DNA of 8,075 nucleotides, taken from the NCBI GenBank assembly GCA_038239195.1, contig JBBSEZ010000450.1, forward strand, positions 1 through 8,075. Direction: 5' to 3'. Of the stretch, positions 1 through 4,898 are shown piece after piece. The notes under the pieces are model-generated. The model was not told where the DNA came from. It saw only the letters and a program-made list of their open reading frames with translations, and did not search any database. A program made the translations under genes and the position numbers. This stretch comes from JBBSEZ01 sp038239195 (GTDB lineage: Bacteria; Planctomycetota; Planctomycetia; Gemmatales; Gemmataceae). Position 1 is the stretch's first letter. Every line of letters starts with the position of its first letter.

Positions 1-879
1 AATGGGATGGGATTTGTCCCAGTTGTCGAGGTACGTCGCCAGCGCCGGCAGCTCCTCGGCCTTTGCTCCCAGCCACGCCCGGGCCTCGCGGGCCAGGGCG
101 CGTTCGTCGTCGGCGCTCACCTCGCCGAGAAGGACGCGCGTGCGCAGGAAGACGAAGTAGGTGTCGAGCGTGTCGAACATGCAGTAGTCGTTGATCTCGC
201 GCAGCTTGCCGGCGCGATACATCTCGTAGACCCGATCCCCGGCCACGTCGAGCTTGCCGCAGCCCGGCGAGAGCCCGCCGCCGGCGCGCTGGGCCATCAT
301 GTTCAGCCCGCCCGCCAGCCGGCACGCCCCGAAGTTGGACAGCCAGTCGAACAGGTCGATGTGATTGCCGTTGTAGCGGTTGCGGCTGTTGTAGAAGTAT
401 TCGCGCGCCGAGCAGCCGTGGTCGAAGGCCGCCAGCTCCAGGAGCGGCAGGTCGAAGCCGCGGCCGTTGAACGTCACCAGCTTGGCCCGATTGTAGTGGG
501 CGACGCCGCGCCAGAACTGCCGGACGATCTCGGCGGTGCGGTAGTGCGGGGCGTCGAGGCAGGCAAGCCCCTGGAGGGTGAAGTCGGGCGCCACGCGCAG
601 CACGCAGATGGCGATCGGCACCTGGAAGGTGACGGGGAGGAAGTCGGAGCCGTCGCGCGATTGCTCGCGGGCCTCGGCCTGAGCGCGGGCGATGGCCTCC
701 TCGGGGGCCAGCTCGGCGCCGGGATACTTCACCCGCCCCAGCAACTGGCCGTCGGGCACGCTTTCGGTGTCGAAGACGAGGAAGGCCGTCTGGGGGATCG
801 TCGAAGGGGCCGCACCAGCCGCGACTTTCGTCGCCCGCCGGCTGATGATGTCGGCGCTGATGCTGTTGACCATAGGCAT
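1..879 (-). CDS. Predicted PolB-type 3'-5' exonuclease (C-terminus cut by window edge)
   Basis: The minus strand is open from an ATG at 879 to the window edge, giving 293 residues with no stop. The protein carries the DEDD exonuclease signatures in order: FDTES (D37, E39; motif I), FNGRGFDLP (137-145, D143; motif II) and YCMFD (232-236, D236; motif III of the Y-x3-D type). An HIDLFD stretch lies at 173-178. This order matches the predicted 3'-5' exonucleases related to the PolB proofreading domain (DNA_pol_B_exo2 family), which stand alone without a polymerase domain. By family it should hydrolyse single-stranded DNA or RNA 3' ends with two metal ions; the cellular role is not known to me. 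A strong GGAGGAG (883-889) precedes the start. A second in-frame ATG at 873 also has acceptable spacing, so the start is uncertain by two codons. Some C-terminal residues are probably missing. The gene is divergent from the MFS gene. Confidence 0.85.
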   Translation of the reverse strand, partial: MPMVNSISADIISRRATKVAAGAAPSTIPQTAFLVFDTESVPDGQLLGRVKYPGAELAPEEAIARAQAEAREQSRDGSDFLPVTFQVPIAICVLRVAPDFTLQGLACLDAPHYRTAEIVRQFWRGVAHYNRAKLVTFNGRGFDLPLLELAAFDHGCSAREYFYNSRNRYNGNHIDLFDWLSNFGACRLAGGLNMMAQRAGGGLSPGCGKLDVAGDRVYEMYRAGKLREINDYCMFDTLDTYFVFLRTRVLLGEVSADDERALAREARAWLGAKAEELPALATYLDNWDKSHPI

Positions 880-1122
880 TGGCTCCTCCAACGGCGGCCT
901 GGGCGCCGTGACTTACAAGGATGAACGACGACCGCCGGAAGGTCAAGCAGACTTGTTGCCCGTTCGGGGCCCGCGCGGGGGCCCTTTTCGCCAAGCTTGT
1001 CGGTTGTAGCGAGCCGGGCGGGCGGGCACGGCCGGGCGGGCTCGTCAGGGGGAGCGCTGAACGATACAACAGGTAAATTCGGCAGAATCGTCACGCCCGA
1101 CCCAAGTTCAGGACGGCCGCTC
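880..1122. promoter_or_regulatory. Divergent intergenic region between exonuclease and MFS genes
   Basis: These 243 bases separate two divergently transcribed genes and must hold both promoters. On the minus strand a TTGACC (941-946) resembles a -35 box, but no convincing -10 lies at the right distance. On the plus strand I see no clear sigma-70 promoter. Short open frames run through it, none with good ribosome-binding spacing. The only marked structure is the hairpin at 967-984. Confidence 0.4.
967..988 (+). terminator. GC hairpin followed by T4 (terminator- or attenuator-like)
   Basis: GGGCCC at 967-972 pairs with GGGCCC at 979-984 across a 6-base loop, and TTTT follows at 985-988. It looks like a short intrinsic terminator read on the plus strand, yet no plus-strand gene lies upstream in the window. 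It could act as an attenuator in the leader of the MFS gene, stop antisense reading out of the exonuclease locus, or be chance in GC-rich DNA. Confidence 0.25.
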
Positions 1123-2469
1123 ATGTCCGACCCCGCGACCCAGGACCAACCGCCCGCTCCCCTCCGCCCGGATGAGATCGCCACCGCCCCGCCTGCAACT
1201 TCCCCGCGCTCGGCGATGTTCATCGTCTTCCTCGTGGTGGTGATCGACCTGCTCGGCTTCGGGATCGTGCTGCCGCTCCTGCCGCTGTACGGCAAGACCT
1301 ACGTACGCGAGTTGTTCGGCGGCAGCGAGACCGTGGCGGGGGGAGCGCTGGTCGGCCTGCTCATGGCGTCGTTCTCGGCGATGCAGTTCGTGTTCGCGCC
1401 GATCTGGGGGCGCACCTCCGACCGCGTGGGTCGGCGCCCGATCCTCCTGATGGGCCTGGCGGGCTCGGTGGTGTTCTACGCGCTGTTCGGCTACGCCTCC
1501 GACCTGCCCCACGAGACGGCGGCGGCGCTGGCCCTGACGCTCCTGTTCGTCGCCCGCATCGGCGCGGGCATCGCCGGCGCCACCATCTCGACCGCCCAGG
1601 CGGTCATCGCGGATTGCACCCCGCCAGAGAAGCGCAAGCACGGCATGGCGATGATCGGGGCGGCCTTCGGCATCGGCTTCACGTTCGGCCCGCTCTTCGG
1701 CTTCGCCGCCCTGTCGTGGTGGCCCGACCGCCCCGGCGCGATCGGCTACGCGGCGGCGGGGCTGTCGTTCGTCGCCCTGCTGCTCGGCGTCGCCCGCATG
1801 CCGGAGACGCGCAACTTCGCCCTGGCCCCGCCGCTGGACCGCAAGTGGTTCGACCCCGGCGCCATCGCCAAGGCGCTAAGCACGCCCGCCATCGCCCCGG
1901 TGGTGCTGACGTTCTTCCTGGCGACGCTGGGCTTCGCGAGCTTCGAGGTGACGCTGTCGCTGCTCAACGCCGACGTGTTGGAGGTGAGCCAGAACAAGAA
2001 CTTTCTCGTCTTCGCCTACGTCGGCTTCGTGCTGATGCTCGCGCAGGGCGTCCTCTACCGCCGCCTGGCCGGGCGCGTGTCGGAGCCGACGTTCATGGCC
2101 GCCGGCATGACCCTGATGGGCCTGGGCGTCGTGTTCCTGGGCGGGGTGAGCTGGCTGGCGACGGAGAAACAGACGAGCTTGTCGGTCCTCCTTTCCTTGC
2201 AGCTCGTGAGCCTGACGCTGGCGGTGGTCGGCTTCGCCCTGCTGACGCCGTCGGCGCAGGCTCTGATCTCGCGGCGGACCGATCCCGCCCGTCAGGGAGA
2301 GATATTGGGCGTGAATCAGTCGGCCTCGGCGCTGGCGCGCATCCTGGGGCCGTTGCTGGGGCTGACGCTCTACTCGGCGACCTCGACGCACCTGTTGCCG
2401 TACCTCTTCGGGGGGGGACTGTTGTTGTTGATGCTGCCGCTCATCCCGCGGATTCGGCGGGGGGGGTAG
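1123..2469 (+). CDS. MFS transporter, DHA1 / TetA-like drug efflux family
   Basis: This 448-residue protein is a 12-helix major facilitator of the proton-coupled drug-efflux (DHA1) type, placed in the cytoplasmic membrane. TM1 begins near residue 32 and reads IDLLGFGIVLPLLPLY (41-56), typical of the TetA-like branch. Motif A follows TM2 as GRTSDRVGRRP (96-106). RIGAGIAGAT (145-154) holds the motif B arginine R145, and GAAFGIGFTFGPLFG (179-193) is the TM5 antiporter motif C. NQSASALARILGPLLG (398-413) is the corresponding TM11 segment. I chose the ATG at 1123 because AGGA (1110-1113) lies 9 bases upstream and the N-terminus then has a modest 30-residue polar tail; a TTG at 997 in the same frame would add 42 low-complexity residues. 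The substrate cannot be read from sequence; tetracycline resistance should not be assumed. The TAG stop lies inside an inverted repeat. Confidence 0.9.
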   Translation: MSDPATQDQPPAPLRPDEIATAPPATSPRSAMFIVFLVVVIDLLGFGIVLPLLPLYGKTYVRELFGGSETVAGGALVGLLMASFSAMQFVFAPIWGRTSDRVGRRPILLMGLAGSVVFYALFGYASDLPHETAAALALTLLFVARIGAGIAGATISTAQAVIADCTPPEKRKHGMAMIGAAFGIGFTFGPLFGFAALSWWPDRPGAIGYAAAGLSFVALLLGVARMPETRNFALAPPLDRKWFDPGAIAKALSTPAIAPVVLTFFLATLGFASFEVTLSLLNADVLEVSQNKNFLVFAYVGFVLMLAQGVLYRRLAGRVSEPTFMAAGMTLMGLGVVFLGGVSWLATEKQTSLSVLLSLQLVSLTLAVVGFALLTPSAQALISRRTDPARQGEILGVNQSASALARILGPLLGLTLYSATSTHLLPYLFGGGLLLLMLPLIPRIRRGG

Positions 2470-2491
2470 AACCTGCGATCGCTGTTCTACC
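2465..2491. repeat. Inverted repeat over MFS stop codon, possible operator
   Basis: GGTAGAAC (2465-2472) and GTTCTACC (2484-2491) are perfect 8-base inverted arms. The spacer contains the palindrome GCGATCGC (2475-2482). The MFS stop codon TAG (2467-2469) is in the left arm, and the right arm falls where the -35 box of the next promoter would be. A third GTAGAA copy occurs at 2507-2512. No T tract follows, so an intrinsic terminator is less likely than an operator or an RNA hairpin at the transporter's 3' end. Confidence 0.4.
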
Positions 2492-2507
2492 TGGAACGGT
2501 GCTCGTG

Positions 2508-2513
2508 TAGAAT
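2508..2513 (+). promoter_or_regulatory. Possible -10 box for the toxin-antitoxin-like pair
   Basis: TAGAAT matches the -10 consensus at five of six positions. No good -35 lies 16-18 bases upstream; that place is taken by the right arm of the inverted repeat. A start near 2520 would leave a very short leader, with the ribosome-binding GAGGA (2521-2525) at its beginning. Weak prediction. Confidence 0.3.
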
Positions 2514-2534
2514 CACTGCTGAGGACGCGCATCC

Positions 2535-2926
2535 ATGCCGCTGCTGTTCCGCGGGATGAAGGAGAGCGCGACGGGGCAACCCGAAGTCGGGGAAGACGCC
2601 CGATCCCTGGGGATTCGTCCGGGCATAGACGTGCCCGCCAGCGATCCGGCCGACGTCGTGCATCCGGGGCAGGGGGCCTGTCGGTCAGCCCGCACGATCC
2701 GCTGAACCTGCCGCGCTTTCGGAGGCCCCCTGCGTTGCAGGGCGTCGGGCGAGACCCGGTGTGGAGCATCCTCGACACGGACCTGGGCCCAGACCTTGGC
2801 TACCGTCCCGATCCAACAAAGCCGGGACACGGCTTTGTGGAACTGGCTCGTCCCATGACGCTCGCGGAGTATCAGCGGGCCCTGGAACAGACCCAAGTCC
2901 TCTGGCAGCAGGTGGCTGCCCCCTGA
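2535..2926 (+). pseudogene. Tse2-type ADP-ribosyltransferase toxin-like protein, frameshifted
   Basis: An ATG at 2535 with GAGGA 9 bases upstream opens a frame that stops at TGA 2703-2705 after 56 residues. Adding one G to the G run at 2672-2676 joins it to a second frame ending at 2926, giving a coherent 130-residue protein. The restored protein reads LLFRGMKES (3-11), then VVHPGQGGLSVSP (41-53), DPVWSI (74-79), DLGPDLGYRPDP (83-94), and GHGFVELARPMTLAEYQ (98-114). This order of a VxP-x-GGxSV strand, an acidic DLxxxL strand, an H-x-x-x-x-P/R-x-M strand and a C-terminal helix resembles my memory of the Tse2 toxin family, which has an ADP-ribosyltransferase-like fold. Both the assignment and the toxin role are inferences. 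It may be a real loss-of-function mutation or a homopolymer sequencing error. The partner gene starts 21 bases downstream. Confidence 0.55.
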
Positions 2927-2947
2927 CCGCCCGCGAAGGGAGCTCCC

Positions 2948-3235
2948 ATGTTGGATGATGTCTTTGAACGCGCCCTGCGCTCCGCCCAGCCCACGCTGGA
3001 GCTCCGCGCCGTCGCCAAAGAACTGCTCGTCCGGGAACAGGACCGGCCCGCGACGATGGCAACTTTTGAAAAGGCCCGCCAGCAACTGCGCGAGGCAGGT
3101 CGAGAGAAGGACGAAGACGTCGTGATGGAGGTGATGGACTTCCTCGCGGGTTGGTGCAGTCCTCACGTGAAGCTCGTGGCGGAACAACCGCTGAACGGCG
3201 GTGGGGCCGCCGCGCCGAGCAAGCTCGGCGGCTAA
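2948..3235 (+). CDS. Small acidic-helical protein, candidate antitoxin or immunity partner
   Basis: This 95-residue protein has a good ribosome-binding site (GAAGGGAG, 2935-2942) and follows the toxin-like gene by 21 bases, so the two are surely co-transcribed. I do not recognise a named family. Residues 1-72 look mostly helical: MLDDVFERALRSA, then ELRAVAKELLVRE (18-30), a charged helix (39-56) ending in REAGREKDEDVVME (48-61), and VMDFLAGWCSPH (62-73), which looks like a conserved core. The tail from 74 is loose and rich in G, A and P. No DNA-binding motif, signal peptide or membrane segment is visible. An antitoxin or immunity role rests only on size, order and spacing. Its stop is 12 bases from the stop of the convergent permease gene. 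Unlike its neighbours on both sides, this frame is undamaged. Confidence 0.7.
   Translation: MLDDVFERALRSAQPTLELRAVAKELLVREQDRPATMATFEKARQQLREAGREKDEDVVMEVMDFLAGWCSPHVKLVAEQPLNGGGAAAPSKLGG
3213..3230. terminator. Hairpin at the end of the small gene, weak terminator candidate
   Basis: CGCCGAG (3213-3219) pairs with CTCGGCG (3224-3230) around a CAAG loop, at the last codons of the 95-aa gene and just before the convergent permease stop. It could end transcription from either side, but no T tract follows on the plus strand. Part of the symmetry may simply come from coding sequence. Confidence 0.2.
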
Positions 3236-3247
3236 ATAGGCGGCGGC

Positions 3248-4789
3248 TCACTCGTGCCGCAGCGCCGCGATGGCATCGACGCGGACGGCGCGGCGGGCGG
3301 GGTAGAGGGCGGCGAGGGTGGTCACGAGGCAGGCGAAGAGCGGGGCGCCGACGGCCAGCCACCAGGGGAAGGCGAACACCGAGGTCTCCAGGCGCACCGA
3401 CATGCGGCTCGCGACCATCGAGCGCACCCAGGCGTTGGCGGGGATGGCGAGGGCGCGGGCCAGGAGGAGCCCGAGCAGGCCGCCCACCAGCCCGACGAGG
3501 GCGCCCTCGACCAGAAAGATCATTTGAATGTGCCGGTCGCGAGCCCCGATGGCCTTCATCACGCCGATCTCGCGCACGCGCTCCAGCACGCTCATCAGCA
3601 TCGTGTTGGTGATGCCCAGCGCCGACACCAGAAGGGCGATCAGGGCGATCGCGGTCATGGCGCTGAAGACGAGCGCGTACACGAACTGCTCGCGCTCGAT
3701 CCACTGGATCGGCTAGTGTCCCTCCAGGCCGAGCTCCTGAAGCGCCGCCAGCACCTCCTTGACGTGTTCGACGCGCTCGACCTCCACCACCACGTAGTCG
3801 AAGCCTCGCGCGCGGGCGGGCGGCAAGCTCAGGAAAACTTCCTCGGCAGTCCGCTCCGGCAAGATCACGTCGGCGTTCGCGTAGCCCCACGCCCCCCGAC
3901 GCAGGTTGTCGCTCTCCGCCGCCCGCAGCACCCCTCGGATGGTCAGGGCCCGCTCGACGCGCTGCTCGGGCGGCGCCGGGCCCGACGGCCGGGGCTTGCG
4001 GAGCAATCGCAAGAGGGCCTGACGCTCCTCGGCCGGCAATTTCATCTGGGCGATGGTATCGGGCAGGCGCTCGACCACTTTCGCCAACAACTTCTCCTGG
4101 CGCGGCGACACCGGGCCACCGCCCCCGAGGAGCTCCAGGAGCACGTTGGGCGAGGGACGGCCGCCCGTGCGCTGTTCGAGAACCAACGTCTTGCCCACGG
4201 CCTTCGCCACGTCGGCCTCATCGACAAGGCCGAGTTGATACAGGAGATGTTCCGTCACCAGTGCGTCGTTGCCGTCGGAGCGGTCGAGCAGCGTGCCGGC
4301 GATCAGCCGGTCGCGAAACGGTTCGTCGTCGGGCGGCACGCCCAGGGCGGTGGTGCTTTCGACGCGCTCGCCGAGGATGGCCCGGCCGCGCAGGAGGACG
4401 AGGGGCCGCACCGAGACGACGTGGGGGATGGCCCGGACCTCTTCCAGGCGCGCCGGCGTGAGGCGGGCCTCGGGCGGCAGGTCGCGCAGATGCGCCAGGC
4501 GGCGAGTGAGCTCTCGGCGGAGGCGCTGGCGGCGCTCGTCGCTCATCTGGCCGCGCACCTCGACGGGCTCGGCGCTCGCGGCGGGCCGGCCGGGGCGCAC
4601 CTCGATCTGGCGCAGCTCATGGTAGCGGGCGTGCTCGTGCGTGATGGTGCTCTCGACGCCGCGGCGCAGCGCCACGCTGGAGGCCAGCACGACGGTGCCG
4701 AAGACGATGCCCAGCGTCGTCAAAAGGGTGCGCAGTCTCTGCTGCGCCAGGGCCGAGAGTGCCAGGGCCAACAGGTCGCGCCAGCGCAT
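3248..4789 (-). pseudogene. ABC transporter permease (MacB/FtsX type) split by an in-frame amber codon
   Basis: Read from the ATG at 4789, the frame runs 513 codons with a TAG at codon 359 (3713-3715) and no frame change. Residues 1-45 (MRWRDLLALALSAL, RTLLTTLGIVFGTVVLASSVAL) form TM1 of a MacB-like permease. Residues about 46-358 are a long periplasmic domain with charged insertions. After the amber come a helix from about 371 (FSAMTAIALIALLVSALGIT), the cytoplasmic REIGVMKAIGA (406-416), another helix (about 422-447), a final helix (about 475-495) and YPARRAVRVDAIAALRHE at the end. These are the FtsX-domain hallmarks of lipoprotein or efflux exporters. I chose 4789 because TM1 starts there and GAGG lies upstream; an in-frame extension to 4882 would translate a hairpin repeat. 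No ATPase gene is visible. Unless the amber is suppressed or a sequencing error, the protein loses three of its four helices. Confidence 0.8.
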
Positions 4790-4818
4790 GGGTTGGGCCT
4801 CGTGGGTCGAGAATCGTG

Positions 4819-4842
4819 GCGACAAGCGTCTTCGCTTGTCGC
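4819..4842. repeat. Palindromic hairpin repeat, copy 1 (GACAAGCG family)
   Basis: GCGACAAGCG (4819-4828) and CGCTTGTCGC (4833-4842) are perfect 10-base inverted arms around a TCTT loop. The core arms GACAAGCG/CGCTTGTC recur 49 bases further on. The hairpin lies in the leader of the permease gene, about 30 bases upstream of its start. Confidence 0.75.
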
Positions 4843-4877
4843 GCCTTTCTTGGACGTGACGTTCATTCGTTGGCGAC

Positions 4878-4897
4878 GACAAGCGAGGACGCTTGTC
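4878..4897. repeat. Palindromic hairpin repeat, copy 2 (GACAAGCG family)
   Basis: GACAAGCG (4878-4885) and CGCTTGTC (4890-4897) are perfect 8-base arms around an AGGA loop. The element begins one base after the TAG stop of the heme-binding gene on the minus strand. It could stabilise or punctuate the mRNA in the manner of REP elements; no T tract supports an intrinsic terminator. From memory, similar palindromes are scattered between planctomycete genes. Confidence 0.75.
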
Positions 4898-4898
4898 C

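Noticed and set aside
7..924. Long plus-strand frame of about 305 codons
   Set aside because: It is antisense to the exonuclease, which has clear catalytic motifs; the predicted product is low-complexity V/A/G/R-rich sequence typical of a shadow frame.
921..1076. 51-codon frame MNDDRRKVKQ... upstream of the MFS gene
   Set aside because: The AAGG abuts the ATG with no spacing, the frame runs through the hairpin, and the sequence looks like no known leader peptide.
997..1122. TTG start extending the MFS protein by 42 residues
   Set aside because: The extension is low-complexity and lacks a ribosome-binding site; the ATG at 1123 has AGGA at good spacing.
2672..2676. Programmed ribosomal frameshift in the toxin-like gene
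   Set aside because: The short G run has no visible stimulatory hairpin or slippery heptamer and I know of no such case in this family; a mutation or sequencing error is simpler.
4790..4882. N-terminal extension of the permease by 31 residues
   Set aside because: It would translate the palindromic repeat into a basic peptide before TM1; the ATG at 4789 directly precedes the transmembrane segment.
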